From: Streptomyces sp. A1277
GTDB taxonomy: Bacteria > Actinomycetota > Actinomycetes > Streptomycetales > Streptomycetaceae
Length of the DNA stretch: 64,000 nt
Reading direction: 5' to 3'
Assembly (NCBI RefSeq): GCF_004795015.1
Contig: NZ_SSBI01000016.1
Span: 62,001 to 126,000, forward strand
The notes below the pieces were generated by a model. That model made no database searches and had not been told where the DNA came from. It was given only the letters and a program-made list of their open reading frames with translations. Within the stretch, counting starts at the first letter, position 1. Each line of letters begins with the position of its first letter. Below, in pieces: positions 46,989 to 56,707 of the stretch. The position numbers and the translations under genes were made by a program.

Positions 46989-47972
46989 CTACCCCCGGAA
47001 CGGCCGGTACGTCAGCTGCTTCACGCGGCGCAGCAGCGGCATCGACTCCACGTGTTCGACGCCGTCGAGCCGGCCCAGGCGTGCGCTGAGGTAGCGGTAG
47101 AGGTGGGCCGGGTCGCGGGTGATCACGACCGCCATCAGGTTGGACGGGCCCGTGGTGGCCGCCGCGTAGGCCACCTCGGGGTCGGTCGCGAGTGCTTCGC
47201 CCACCGTGTGCAGGGCGCGGGGTGCGGCGGTGACGCACAGCATGGTGGCGTTGCGGAAGCCCAGGTGGCCGGAGTCGAACTCCACGTCCACGTACAGCGC
47301 GCCGGAGGCGGTGAGCCGGGCCATGCGGCGCTTGACCGCGGATTCGGAGAGGCCCGTCGCGCGCTGGAGCTCGGGGTAGGTGGCGCGGCCGTCCCGTTCC
47401 AGTGCGGCGACCAGGGGTTCGTCGTCGGCGGTGATGACGGCCGGGCCCGGCGGGGCGGAGGCGGGGGGCGGGGCGAGGGCGGCGGTCTCCTCGGGGGTCA
47501 GGGCGCCGCTCTTGTGGAGCCAGCCGGCCGGGCCGCCGTAGAAGCGGTGCAGGAGCTGGTGGGCGCGGATGTCCACGATGTGCGGGGTGCGCGGGAGCTT
47601 GCCGAGGAGCAGGTCGTCGGCGTCGCCCCGGCTGCGGACGTTGGCCGTGCACGTCACCTCCGTACCGCCCGAGGTCAGCCCGATCCACGAGGTGTCGGGG
47701 CGTTTGGCCAGGGCCTCCGCGATGGCCATCGCGCCCTCGGGGGCGCAGCGCACCCGCAGCAGCCAGTGCTCGAACGACTCCTCCGAGGCCGCGCACCGCA
47801 CCCCCACCACCCGCAGGCCGCCCTCCGTCCGCAGCCTGCGGAACCGGCGCGCCACCGTCTGGTCGGAGACCCCGAGCGCGGCGGCGATCCGGCTGAAGGG
47901 GGCGCGGGCGTCCAGCTCCAGCGCGTGCAGGATGCGCAGGTCGAGGGCGTCGCCCCGGGTGGGTGATTCCAC
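46989..47972 (-). CDS. AsnC/Lrp-family regulator with two repeated domains
   Basis: 327 residues from GTG at 47972 behind AAAGGGA. Two winged-helix segments are visible: residues 10-50 (LDLRILHALELDARAPFSRI, GVSDQTVARRFRRL) and about 190-235 (ATYPELQRATGLSESAVKRR). Each is followed by a ligand-sensing RAM-like domain. This tandem layout is common in actinobacteria. It is divergent from the MFS exporter at 48125 and probably controls it. Confidence 0.9.
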   Translation of the reverse strand: MESPTRGDALDLRILHALELDARAPFSRIAAALGVSDQTVARRFRRLRTEGGLRVVGVRCAASEESFEHWLLRVRCAPEGAMAIAEALAKRPDTSWIGLTSGGTEVTCTANVRSRGDADDLLLGKLPRTPHIVDIRAHQLLHRFYGGPAGWLHKSGALTPEETAALAPPPASAPPGPAVITADDEPLVAALERDGRATYPELQRATGLSESAVKRRMARLTASGALYVDVEFDSGHLGFRNATMLCVTAAPRALHTVGEALATDPEVAYAAATTGPSNLMAVVITRDPAHLYRYLSARLGRLDGVEHVESMPLLRRVKQLTYRPFRG

Positions 47973-48066
47973 TGCTTCAGGTCCCTTTCATGTCGGATTC
48001 CGGCGCCGGGGTGTCGCTGGCTGGGGATTCCGTACGCGGTCGTCCGATCGTACGGGGGTGGCCGCC

Positions 48067-48105
48067 GGCCGCACCGAAGCCGTACGGGCCGCACCGAAGC
48101 CGTAC
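48067..48105. repeat. Direct repeat in the AsnC/MFS intergenic region
   Basis: GGCCGCACCGAAGCCGTAC occurs at 48067-48085 and 48087-48105, spaced 20 bases start to start. Two turns on one helix face fit a regulator site next to the MFS ribosome binding site. Confidence 0.6.
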
Positions 48106-48124
48106 AGGGAGAAGGACCAAGGAC

Positions 48125-49630
48125 ATGCGTAAGTGGGGGCCGCTCACCGCGGTCTGTCTGGGGACGTTCATGCTGCTGCTGGACGTCACGATCGTCATCG
48201 TGGCACTGCCCGACATGGCGCGGGCGCTGGGCGCGTCGCTCTCCGACCTGCAATGGGTCATCGACGGCTACGCGCTCGCGCTCGCCGCGCTGCTGCTCGG
48301 CATCGGTGCCGCGGCCGACCGGCTCGGGCGGCGCCGGGTCCATGTCGCGGGCGTCGTGCTGTTCGCCGTCGCCTCGCTGGCCTGCGGGCTCGCCTCGTCG
48401 CCGACCGCGCTGGTCGCCGCGCGCGGGGTGCAGGGGGTGGGCGCGGCCGCGATGTTCGCGACGACGCTGCCGCTGCTCGCCTCGGTGTACCAGGGCAAGG
48501 ACCGGTCCGTGGCGCTCGGGCTGTGGGGTGCGGTCAGCGGGGGCGCCGCCGCGATCGGGCCGGTGGTCGGCGGGCTGCTGACCGAGGGGCCCGGCTGGCG
48601 CTGGATCTTCTTCGTGAACCTGCCGGTCAGCGTGGCCGCCATCTGGCTGACCCTCAGGACCGTGCCCGAGTCGCACGGCGCGCGCGACCGGCGGACCGAC
48701 TGGGCGGGGACCGCGGCGTTCGCGGTGTTCGCGGGGGCGGCGACGTACGCCGTCGTACGGGCGGGCAGCGTCGGCTGGACGTCCGGGCAGACGCTCGCCA
48801 CCTTCGGGATCGCCGCGCTCGCCCTGCTCTGCTTCGTCCTGGTGGAGCTGCGTGTCCCCCACCCGCTGCTGGACCTCTCGCTGTTCCGGACCTCCGCCTT
48901 CACCGGCGTGATGGCCGGGTCCCTCGCGTTCAACCTGGCGGCCTTCGGCGTGCTGCCGTACACCTCGATCTGGTTGCAGACGGTCCTCGGGCTCAGCCCG
49001 GTCCAGGGCGGTCTGGCGGTCCTGCCGCTGGCCGCCACCGCGTTCGTGGTGGCCGCCGCCGGCGGCCGGCTGCTGCACGGGGCGCAGCCGCGCCTGACCA
49101 TCGGCATCGGGCTCGCCCTCACCGGCGCCGGCACGCTCGGTCAGGCCGTGCTCGGCGCGGGCTCCTCGTGGCCCGCGCTGATACCGGGCCTGGTGGTCGC
49201 GGGCATCGGTACGGGGCTGGTGTCGCCGGCCATCGCGGGCGCGGCGCTCGCGGCGGTGCCGCCGGAGCGGGCCGGCATGGCGGGCGGCGCGGTCAACACC
49301 TTCCGTCAGCTCGGATACGCCTTCGGGGTGGCCGTCCTCGGGACGGTGCTGACCTCCCGGATGGGGGAGAGCGTGGGCGACGGCGAGTCCCACGCGCTCG
49401 CGGGCGGCGGCGCGGCCGGGCTGCGCGCGGCCGGGGTGCCGGAGCACGCGCTGCGGGCGGCGTTCGCCTCGGGGCTGAACGTGGCGGCCGTGGTGGCCGG
49501 TGCGGTGGGGATCGTCGCGGGGGTGGCGGTGCTGCTGCTCGTGAAGGGGAAGCGGGGGGCGCCGGGGGCGCCGGAGGCGCCGGGGGCTGCGGGGAGCGGT
49601 GCGGTGGCGGAGGCCGTGCGGGCCGGCTGA
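48125..49630 (+). CDS. MFS exporter, DHA2 (14-segment) type
   Basis: 501 residues from ATG at 48125 behind GGAGAAGGA. It begins MRKWGPLTAVCLGTFMLLLD with the motif LDVTIVIVALPDMARAL and DLQWVIDGYALALAALLL typical of EmrB/QacA drug exporters. LGRRRVHVAGVVLF is motif A. About 14 membrane segments are present. The tail is low-complexity Ala/Gly/Pro. The substrate is unknown. Confidence 0.92.
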   Translation: MRKWGPLTAVCLGTFMLLLDVTIVIVALPDMARALGASLSDLQWVIDGYALALAALLLGIGAAADRLGRRRVHVAGVVLFAVASLACGLASSPTALVAARGVQGVGAAAMFATTLPLLASVYQGKDRSVALGLWGAVSGGAAAIGPVVGGLLTEGPGWRWIFFVNLPVSVAAIWLTLRTVPESHGARDRRTDWAGTAAFAVFAGAATYAVVRAGSVGWTSGQTLATFGIAALALLCFVLVELRVPHPLLDLSLFRTSAFTGVMAGSLAFNLAAFGVLPYTSIWLQTVLGLSPVQGGLAVLPLAATAFVVAAAGGRLLHGAQPRLTIGIGLALTGAGTLGQAVLGAGSSWPALIPGLVVAGIGTGLVSPAIAGAALAAVPPERAGMAGGAVNTFRQLGYAFGVAVLGTVLTSRMGESVGDGESHALAGGGAAGLRAAGVPEHALRAAFASGLNVAAVVAGAVGIVAGVAVLLLVKGKRGAPGAPEAPGAAGSGAVAEAVRAG

Positions 49631-49656
49631 GGGCGCGCCACCTTCGGCGGCGCCTT

Positions 49657-49681
49657 GTCCTCAATCGCCGGACGGGCTTGA
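49657..49681 (+). repeat. Dispersed 25-bp intergenic repeat, copy 3
   Basis: GTCCTCAATCGCC then GGACGGGCTTGA, identical to copy 1, located after the MFS gene. The following 60 bases contain short GGGCCGGCGGGCTC repeats and then the glmS promoter region. Confidence 0.8.
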
Positions 49682-49823
49682 AGCGGCCGGTGCGGGCTCG
49701 ACGGGCCGACGGGCGCGCTGGGCCGGCGGGCTCGCTGGGCCGGCGGGCTCCGTTGGGCTTGAAATGGGGATCACTTCTGCGACTATGCGAAGAACAGGGG
49801 CTGGTGACCAGGAAAGGACCACT

Positions 49824-51671
49824 ATGTGCGGAATCGTGGGTTACGTCGGTGGGCAGTCGGCGCAGGACGTCGTCGTCGCGGGCCTCAAGCGGCTGGAGTA
49901 CCGGGGGTACGACTCCGCCGGCATCGCCGTCCTCGCCGACGGCGGGCTGGCCGCCGCCAAGAAGGCCGGGAAGCTCGTCAACCTGGAGAAGGCGCTGAGC
50001 GAGCGCCCGCTGCCGGCCGGCAGCGCCGGGATCGGGCACACCCGGTGGGCCACCCACGGCGGGCCCACCGACGTCAACGCGCACCCGCACCTCGACAACG
50101 CGGGCCGCGTCGCCGTCGTCCACAACGGGATCATCGAGAACTTCGCGGCCCTGCGCGCCGAACTCGGCGAGCGCGGCCACGACCTGCTCTCCGAGACCGA
50201 CACCGAGGTCGTCGCCCACCTCCTCGCCGAGGCGTACAGCCAGAGCGGGGAGCCGGCCGAGGCGATGCGGCAGGTGTGCCGGCGCCTCGAAGGGGCGTTC
50301 ACGCTCGTCGCGGTCTTCGCGGACGCGCCCGACGTCGTGGTCGGCGCCCGGCGCAACTCGCCGCTCGTCGTCGGGGTGGGGGAGGACGAGGCGTTCCTCG
50401 CCTCCGACGTCGCCGCGTTCATCGCGCACACCCGGTCCGCGATCGAACTCGGCCAGGACCAGGTCGTGGAGCTGCGCCGGGAGGGCGTCACCGTCACCGG
50501 GTTCGACGGGGAGCCCGCCGAGGTGCGCGCGTACCACGTGGACTGGGACGCCTCGGCCGCCGAGAAGGGCGGGTACGCCTCCTTCATGCTCAAGGAGATC
50601 GCCGAGCAGCCCAAGGCCGTCACCGACACCCTCCTCGGCCGCATCGACCCCGAGGGCACCCTCCACCTGGACGAGGTGCGCATCACGCGCGGCGAGCTGC
50701 GCGAGGTCGACAAGGTGGTGATCGTCGCCTGCGGGACCGCCTTCCACGCCGGGATGATCGCCAAGTACGCCATCGAGCACTGGACCCGCATCCCCTGCGA
50801 GACCGAGCTGGCCAGCGAGTTCCGCTACCGCGACCCGATCCTGGACCCGCACACCCTGGTCGTCGCCATCTCCCAGTCGGGCGAGACGATGGACACCCTG
50901 ATGGCCCTGCGGCACGCCCGCGAGCAGGGCGCGAAGGTGCTCGCCATCTGCAACACCAACGGCTCCACCATTCCCCGCGAGTCCGACGCCGTCCTCTACA
51001 CGCACGCCGGGCCCGAGGTCGCCGTCGCCTCCACCAAGGCGTTCCTGACCCAGCTCGTCGCCTGCTACCTCGTCGCCCTCTACCTCGGCCAGGTGCGCGG
51101 CACCAAGTGGGGCGACGAGATCCGGACCGTCATCCGGCAGCTCTCCGAGATCTCCGGCTCGGTCGACCGCGTCCTGGAGACCATGGAACCGGTCCGGGAG
51201 CTGGCCCGGTCGCTGGCCTCCCACGACACCGTGCTCTTCCTCGGCCGGCACGTCGGCTACCCGGTCGCCCTGGAGGGCGCGCTGAAGCTGAAGGAACTCG
51301 CGTACATGCACGCCGAGGGGTTCGCCGCAGGAGAGCTCAAGCACGGGCCGATCGCGCTCATCGAGGACGGGCTCCCGGTCGTCGTCGTGGTGCCGTCCCC
51401 GGCCGGGCGCTCGGTGCTGCACGGCAAGATCGTGTCGAACATCCAGGAGATCCGGGCCCGCGGCGCCCGTACCGTCGTCATCGCCGAGGAGGGCGACGAC
51501 GAGGTCGTCCCGTACGCCGACCACCTCATCCGGATTCCGGCAACGCCTACGCTGCTTCAGCCGCTGGTCGCCACCGTGCCGTTGCAGGTCTTCGCCTGCG
51601 AACTGGCGACGGCCCGCGGCAACGAGGTCGACCAGCCGCGCAACCTGGCGAAGTCCGTCACGGTGGAGTGA
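49824..51671 (+). CDS. glmS: Glutamine-fructose-6-phosphate aminotransferase
   Basis: Makes glucosamine-6-phosphate from fructose-6-phosphate and glutamine. 615 residues from ATG at 49824 behind AGGAAAGGA. The N-terminal nucleophile Cys2 is in MCGIVGYVG, and the glutaminase domain has [19 protein letters not shown]. Two SIS domains carry [21 protein letters not shown] and STKAFLTQL. The end is [10 protein letters not shown]. There is no sign of a glmS ribozyme upstream. It works with glmM at 36062. Confidence 0.98.
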   Translation: MCGIVGYVGGQSAQDVVVAGLKRLEYRGYDSAGIAVLADGGLAAAKKAGKLVNLEKALSERPLPAGSAGIGHTRWATHGGPTDVNAHPHLDNAGRVAVVHNGIIENFAALRAELGERGHDLLSETDTEVVAHLLAEAYSQSGEPAEAMRQVCRRLEGAFTLVAVFADAPDVVVGARRNSPLVVGVGEDEAFLASDVAAFIAHTRSAIELGQDQVVELRREGVTVTGFDGEPAEVRAYHVDWDASAAEKGGYASFMLKEIAEQPKAVTDTLLGRIDPEGTLHLDEVRITRGELREVDKVVIVACGTAFHAGMIAKYAIEHWTRIPCETELASEFRYRDPILDPHTLVVAISQSGETMDTLMALRHAREQGAKVLAICNTNGSTIPRESDAVLYTHAGPEVAVASTKAFLTQLVACYLVALYLGQVRGTKWGDEIRTVIRQLSEISGSVDRVLETMEPVRELARSLASHDTVLFLGRHVGYPVALEGALKLKELAYMHAEGFAAGELKHGPIALIEDGLPVVVVVPSPAGRSVLHGKIVSNIQEIRARGARTVVIAEEGDDEVVPYADHLIRIPATPTLLQPLVATVPLQVFACELATARGNEVDQPRNLAKSVTVE

Positions 51672-51699
51672 ACCGGCGGTCGGGAATGAGGGCGGGTAC

Positions 51700-52068
51700 G
51701 TGATCATCGGGGTCGGGATCGACGTGGCGGAGATCGAACGGTTCGACGCGGCGATGCGGCGCACGCCGCTGCTGGCCGCGCGCCTCTTCGTGGAGGAGGA
51801 ACTGCTGTTGCCCGACGGCGAGCGGCGCGGCATCGCCTCGCTGGCCGCCCGGTTCGCGGCCAAGGAAGCCCTGGCCAAGGCGCTCGGCGCGCCCGCGGGA
51901 CTGCTGTGGACGGACGCCGAGGTGTACGTCGAGGACAGCGGCCGGCCGAGGCTGCGAGTACGCGGCACGGTCGCCGCCCGCGCCGCCGAACTGGGCGTGG
52001 AGCACTGGCACGTGTCGCTCAGTCATGACGCCGGGATCGCCTCGGCGGTGGTGATCGCGGAGGGATAG
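51700..52068 (+). CDS. acpS: Holo-[acyl-carrier-protein] synthase
   Basis: Transfers phosphopantetheine from CoA to acyl carrier proteins. 122 residues from GTG at 51700. Metal-binding motifs are [12 protein letters not shown] and [12 protein letters not shown], and HVSLSHD is near the end. It sits between glmS and nnr, a conserved actinobacterial order. Confidence 0.96.
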   Translation: MIIGVGIDVAEIERFDAAMRRTPLLAARLFVEEELLLPDGERRGIASLAARFAAKEALAKALGAPAGLLWTDAEVYVEDSGRPRLRVRGTVAARAAELGVEHWHVSLSHDAGIASAVVIAEG

Positions 52069-52115
52069 GACCCTTGCGTGGCGCGTCCCCGGCCATTCCT
52101 GCGTACGTTGGGGGC

Positions 52116-53582
52116 ATGCGTACCGCCTACAGCGTTGAGACCGTCCGGGCCGCCGAGCAGGCCCTCATGGCCCGGCTCCCCGAAGGGGCGCTGATGCAGC
52201 GCGCCGCCGCCGGGCTCGCCGCCGCCTGCGCCGATCTGCTGCGCCGCGCCGGACGGGTCTACGGCTCCCGCGTCGTCCTCCTCGTCGGCACCGGCGACAA
52301 CGGGGGCGACGCCCTGTACGCCGGCGCCCGGCTCGCCCGGCGCGGCGCGGGCGTGGTGGCCGTACGGGCCGTCCCCGGCCGGGCCCACGAGGGCGGCAGC
52401 GCGGCCCTGCGCGCGGCGGGCGGGCGCGTCGTGGACGGCGGGGACAGCACCACCCACCAGGACTGGGCCGGGCGCATCGACCTCGTCGTGGACGCCATCA
52501 CCGGCATCGGCGGACGCGGCGGACTGCGGCCCGAGGCGGCCGAGCTGGTCGAGCGGTACACCGCGCACGGCGCCCCCGTCATCGCCGTCGACCTGCCCAG
52601 CGGCGTCGAGGCGGACACCGGGGAGGTGCCCGGCGACGCGGTGCGCGCGGACGCGACGGTCACCTTCGGGGCGTACAAACCGGCGCTGCTCGTGGACCCG
52701 GCCGCCGAACGGGCCGGTGCGCTGCGCCTCGTGGACATCGGGCTCGGCGCCGAACTCCCCGACGTGCCCGACCTGGAGGCCCTTCAGTACGCGGACGTGG
52801 CGGACCTGCTGCCCGTGCCCGCCGCCGAGAGCGACAAGTACCGGCGCGGCGTCGTCGGCATCGCCGCCGGATCGACCCGCTACCCGGGCGCCGCCGTGCT
52901 GGCCGTCTCCGGGGCGCTGCGCGGCGGGGCGGGGGCCGTGCGTTACGCGGGCCCCGGCGGCGAGGCCGTCATCGCCCGGCATCCGGAGGTCCTGGTCCAC
53001 GCGGGCCGCCCCTCGCAGGCCGGGCGGGTGCAGGCGTGGGTCGTCGGGCCCGGGCTCGGCGACGGGACGGAGGCCGTGGCGGCCGTCGCCGACGTGCTGG
53101 CCGCCGAGGTGCCGGTGCTGGTCGACGCGGACGGGCTGCGGCTGCTGGACGCCGACGTGGTCCGGGCCCGCACCGCGCCCACCGTCCTCACCCCGCACGC
53201 CGGGGAGGCCGCGGCGCTGCTCGGCGTCCCCCGCGAGGAGGTCGAGGCCGGGTGGCTCGCCGCCGTGCGCGCCCTGGCCGAGCGGTTCGGCGCCACGGTC
53301 CTGCTCAAGGGCTCGACCACCCTGATCGCCACCGACACCCCGCACACCCCGGTCCGGGTCAACCCGACGGGCACCTCGTGGCTGGCCACCGCCGGCAGCG
53401 GCGACGTGCTCTCCGGCCTGACCGGCTCCCTGCTCGCCGCCGGCCTCGCCCCGCTCGACGCCGCGTCCGCCGGGGCCTACCTGCACGGCCTCGCGGCCCG
53501 CCGCGCGGCGGACGGCTCCCCGCTCGCCGCGCTGGACGTCGCCGAGGCGATCCCCGCGGCCTGGCGGGACGTCCGGGCCTGA
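52116..53582 (+). CDS. nnr: Bifunctional NAD(P)HX epimerase / ADP-dependent dehydratase
   Basis: Repairs hydrated NAD(P)H. 488 residues from ATG at 52116, which lies six bases after a TACGTT -10 box, so it is likely leaderless. The N-terminal epimerase (YjeF_N) has GTGDNGGDALYAGARLARRG. The C-terminal dehydratase has SDKYRRGVVGIAAGS, TPHAGEAAALLG and NPTGTSWLATAGSGDVLSG. It is full length for the fused enzyme. Confidence 0.95.
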   Translation: MRTAYSVETVRAAEQALMARLPEGALMQRAAAGLAAACADLLRRAGRVYGSRVVLLVGTGDNGGDALYAGARLARRGAGVVAVRAVPGRAHEGGSAALRAAGGRVVDGGDSTTHQDWAGRIDLVVDAITGIGGRGGLRPEAAELVERYTAHGAPVIAVDLPSGVEADTGEVPGDAVRADATVTFGAYKPALLVDPAAERAGALRLVDIGLGAELPDVPDLEALQYADVADLLPVPAAESDKYRRGVVGIAAGSTRYPGAAVLAVSGALRGGAGAVRYAGPGGEAVIARHPEVLVHAGRPSQAGRVQAWVVGPGLGDGTEAVAAVADVLAAEVPVLVDADGLRLLDADVVRARTAPTVLTPHAGEAAALLGVPREEVEAGWLAAVRALAERFGATVLLKGSTTLIATDTPHTPVRVNPTGTSWLATAGSGDVLSGLTGSLLAAGLAPLDAASAGAYLHGLAARRAADGSPLAALDVAEAIPAAWRDVRA

Positions 53583-53624
53583 GCGATCCTGGAGGCAGCA
53601 TCCGCACCCGAGAGGCGGTCGGCC

Positions 53625-54011
53625 GTGAGCAGCAGCGACGAGGTGCGCGTACGCCGGGTGTACGACCCCGCGGAGGACGGCGACGGCACTCGTGTCCTGG
53701 TCGACCGGCTGTGGCCGCGCGGGGTCTCCAAGGAGCGGGCCGCGATCGACCGCTGGCTGAAAGACCTCACCCCCTCGGACGAGCTGCGCTCCTGGTACCA
53801 CGAGGACCGCTCCGAGACCCGCTACGACTCCTTCGTGGACCGCTACCGCGCCGAACTCGCCGACCCGGTGCACGCGGCGGCCGTGGACGAGCTGGTGGGG
53901 CTGGTCCGCGAGGGCGGCCCGGTGACGCTCGTCACGGCGGTCAAGGACGTCCCGCACAGCCACGTACCGGTCCTGGCCGAACACCTGGAGCACGAGTTGC
54001 ACCACGGCTGA
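53625..54011 (+). CDS. DUF488 family protein
   Basis: 128 residues from GTG at 53625. VRVRRVYDPAEDGDGTRVLV, DRLWPRGVSKERAAIDRWLK and VTAVKDVPHSHVPVLAEHL are typical of DUF488, a small family of unknown function. It lies between nnr and alr, with no clear coupling to either. Confidence 0.93.
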   Translation: MSSSDEVRVRRVYDPAEDGDGTRVLVDRLWPRGVSKERAAIDRWLKDLTPSDELRSWYHEDRSETRYDSFVDRYRAELADPVHAAAVDELVGLVREGGPVTLVTAVKDVPHSHVPVLAEHLEHELHHG

Positions 54012-54084
54012 CCAGCCCGTGCACCGGTTCGGCACGCCCCGCCACGGCCGCCGGACGGCACAGCTCTGAGACACTGGGCGCGAT

Positions 54085-55254
54085 ATGAACGAGACAGCGC
54101 CCCTGAGAGCCCGTGCCGAGATCGATCTCGCCGCACTCCGCGCCAACGTGCGCGTTCTGCGTGCCCGGGCGTCCGGCGCGCACCTCATGGCCGTGGTCAA
54201 GGCCGACGCCTACGGGCACGGCGCGATCCCCTGCGCGCGCGCCGCGCTGGAGGCCGGCGCCACCTGGCTGGGCACCGCCACCCCGCAGGAAGCCCTGGCC
54301 CTGCGCGCGGCCGGCCTCGAAGCCCCGATGATGTGCTGGCTGTGGACACCGGGCGGGCCCTGGCGCGAGGCGATCGAGGCCGGCATCGACGTGTCGGTGA
54401 GCGGCCTGTGGGCGCTGCGCGAGGCCACCGCCGCCGCCGCGGAGGCGGGCCGGCCGGCCCGTGTCCACCTCAAGGCCGACACCGGCCTCGGCCGGGCCGG
54501 CTGCCAGCCCGCCGACTGGCCGGAACTGGTCGCCGCCGCCCGCACCGCCGAGCAGGCGGGCACCGCCCGCGTCACCGGCCTGTGGTCCCACTTCGCCTGC
54601 GCCGACGAGCCGGGCCACCCCTCGATCACCGCCCAGCTGGACACCTTCCGCGACATGGTGGCGTACGCCGAGAAGGCCGGCGTCGAGCCCGAGGTGCGGC
54701 ACATCGCCAACTCCCCGGCCACCCTCACGCTCCCCGAGTCCCACTTCGACCTCGTGCGCACCGGGATCGCCATGTACGGCATCTCGCCCGGCCCCGAACT
54801 GGGCACCGCCGCCGACTTCGGGCTGCGCCCCGTCATGACGCTCGCCGCGTCCGTCGCCCTGGTCAAGCACGTACCGGCCGGCCACGGCATCAGCTACGGC
54901 CACCACTACACGACGACCGCCGAGACCACGCTCGGCCTGGTGCCCCTCGGATACGCCGACGGCATCCCGCGCCACGCGTCGGGCCGGGGCCCGGTTCTGG
55001 TCGGCGGGGTGCGGCGGACGATCGCGGGCCGGGTGGCCATGGACCAGTTCGTCGTGGACCTCGACGGCGACGAGGTGGCGGTCGGCAGCGACGCGGTGCT
55101 GTTCGGTCCGGGCGACCGGGGCGAGCCGAGCGCCGAGGACTGGGCCGAGGCGGCCGGCACGATCGCGTACGAGATCGTCACCCGGATCGGCGGCCGGGTG
55201 CCGCGCGTCCACCGGGGCGCCGGGACGACGGACGGTGCGTCGGCCGGGTCCTGA
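54085..55254 (+). CDS. alr: Alanine racemase
   Basis: Makes D-alanine for peptidoglycan, PLP-dependent. 389 residues. The PLP lysine is Lys39 in MAVVKADAYGHG. The catalytic tyrosine is in GISYGHHYT of the C-terminal barrel. AMYGISPGPELG and AGRVAMDQFVVDL are family blocks. GACACT lies nine bases upstream of the ATG, suggesting a very short leader. Three 55-bp repeats follow its stop. Confidence 0.97.
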   Translation: MNETAPLRARAEIDLAALRANVRVLRARASGAHLMAVVKADAYGHGAIPCARAALEAGATWLGTATPQEALALRAAGLEAPMMCWLWTPGGPWREAIEAGIDVSVSGLWALREATAAAAEAGRPARVHLKADTGLGRAGCQPADWPELVAAARTAEQAGTARVTGLWSHFACADEPGHPSITAQLDTFRDMVAYAEKAGVEPEVRHIANSPATLTLPESHFDLVRTGIAMYGISPGPELGTAADFGLRPVMTLAASVALVKHVPAGHGISYGHHYTTTAETTLGLVPLGYADGIPRHASGRGPVLVGGVRRTIAGRVAMDQFVVDLDGDEVAVGSDAVLFGPGDRGEPSAEDWAEAAGTIAYEIVTRIGGRVPRVHRGAGTTDGASAGS

Positions 55255-55274
55255 CCGGGGAAGCGCCCCTGACC

Positions 55275-55435
55275 AGGCACGGTCTGAATGCGTCCGAGAC
55301 GGGCCCGGCTCGGGAGGACAGACCGGCCCAGGCACGATCTGAACACGTCCGAGACGGGCCCGGCTCGGGAGGACAGACCGGCTCAGGCACGATCTGAACA
55401 CGTCCGAGACGGGCCCGGCTCGGGCCGGGACAGAC
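55275..55435 (+). repeat. Three tandem 55-bp repeats between alr and hydrolase
   Basis: Units start at 55275, 55330 and 55385 with AGGCACGATCTGAACACG (first unit slightly diverged). Each contains CCGAGACGGGCCCGGCTCGG, which can form a hairpin. The third unit is altered at its end. No ORF is supported within them. Confidence 0.9.
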
Positions 55436-55463
55436 CGACACGACCGACGAGGAGCGCGGCACG

Positions 55464-56681
55464 GTGAGCGAGATCAGCACGGGTGACGCGGTGGCGACGG
55501 CCGCTTCGGCGGCCGGCTGGCGCCGGGCGGGCGTCGCCGGCGCCGCCATAGGCGTGATCGCCGCCGGGGCGGCGGCCGGGGTCGCGGTGGAGCGGCTGAC
55601 GGTCGGCCGGTCCATGCGCAAGCGCGCCCGGCTGGCCCTGGACGCCACCGGACCGTACGGCTCGCTGCGCGGGCGGCCGGGCCGGGCCACGGCCGACGAC
55701 GGCACCGAGCTGTATTACGAGGTCGACGAGGTCGACGAGGTCGACGCGCCGGGCCACGACGGCAGCGCCTCGGCGTCCGCCGACGCCGGCTCCCGGCGCC
55801 GGCGGCTCTTCGGACGCAAGGCACCCGCCCCCGTCACGGTCGTCTTCAGCCACGGCTACTGCCTCGGCCAGGACTCCTGGCACTTCCAGCGGGCCGCCCT
55901 GCGCGGCATCGTGCGCACCGTCCACTGGGACCAGCGCAGCCACGGCCGCTCCGAGCGCGGCCGCGCCCAGGCGAGGGCCGGCGGCGGGGTGCCCGTCGGC
56001 ATCGACCAGCTCGGCCGCGACCTCAAGGCCGTCATCGACGCGGCCGCCCCCGAGGGCCCGCTCGTCCTGGTCGGCCACTCCATGGGCGGGATGACGATCA
56101 TGGCGCTGGCCGAGCAGTACCCGGAACTCATCCGCGACCGGGTCGCCGCCGTCGCGTTCGTCGGTACGTCGAGCGGGAAGCTCGACGAGGTCAGCTTCGG
56201 CCTGCCGGTCGCGGGCGTCAACGCGGTGCGGCGGGTGCTGCCCGGGGTGCTGAGGGCGCTCGGCTCGCAGGCGGAGCTGGTGGAGCGGGGGCGGCGGGCG
56301 ACCGCGGACCTGTTCGCCGGGCTCATCAAGCGGTACTCGTTCGGCTCGCGGGACGTGGACCCGGCGGTCGCCCGGTTCGCCGAGCGGCTCATCGAGGCCA
56401 CCCCGATCGACGTGGTCGCCGAGTTCTACCCCGCCTTCGCCGAACACGACCAGAGCGCGACCCTGCCCCTCTTCCGCGCTCTCCCGGTCCTCATCCTGGC
56501 CGGCGACAAGGACCTCGTGACGCCCAGCTCGCACAGCGAGGCCATCGCGGACCGGCTGCCCGACGCGGAGGTGGTCATCGTCCCGGACGCCGGCCACCTG
56601 GTCATGCTGGAGCATCCGGAAACGGTGACCGACCGCCTCGCCGACCTGCTGGTGCGCGCGGGCGCCGTACCGGAATCCTGA
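55464..56681 (+). CDS. Alpha/beta hydrolase with N-terminal membrane anchor
   Basis: 405 residues from GTG at 55464. A hydrophobic segment (GVAGAAIGVIAAGAAAGVAV, about residues 22-41) suggests anchoring. A charged low-complexity stretch (VDEVDEVDAPGHDGSASASA) is followed by the hydrolase core. The nucleophile is Ser206 in GHSMGG, the oxyanion region is FSHGYCLG, the acid is Asp in LAGDKDLVTP, and the histidine is in DAGHLVMLEHPE. The substrate is unknown. It lies between alr and tsaE, as in other streptomycetes. Confidence 0.93.
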   Translation: MSEISTGDAVATAASAAGWRRAGVAGAAIGVIAAGAAAGVAVERLTVGRSMRKRARLALDATGPYGSLRGRPGRATADDGTELYYEVDEVDEVDAPGHDGSASASADAGSRRRRLFGRKAPAPVTVVFSHGYCLGQDSWHFQRAALRGIVRTVHWDQRSHGRSERGRAQARAGGGVPVGIDQLGRDLKAVIDAAAPEGPLVLVGHSMGGMTIMALAEQYPELIRDRVAAVAFVGTSSGKLDEVSFGLPVAGVNAVRRVLPGVLRALGSQAELVERGRRATADLFAGLIKRYSFGSRDVDPAVARFAERLIEATPIDVVAEFYPAFAEHDQSATLPLFRALPVLILAGDKDLVTPSSHSEAIADRLPDAEVVIVPDAGHLVMLEHPETVTDRLADLLVRAGAVPES

Positions 56682-56707
56682 CGGCCGGGGCCGTATCGTT
56701 TCCGGCC

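Noticed and set aside
49599..49823. Upstream in-frame extension of glmS
   Set aside because: GlmS needs Cys directly after the initiator Met as its nucleophile, so the start is the ATG at 49824.
49640..49823. glmS ribozyme
   Set aside because: The leader is short and lacks the ribozyme's conserved core; this element belongs mainly to Firmicutes.
55275..55435. CRISPR array
   Set aside because: The three 55-bp units are directly adjacent with no unique spacers and no cas genes are nearby; they are plain tandem repeats.
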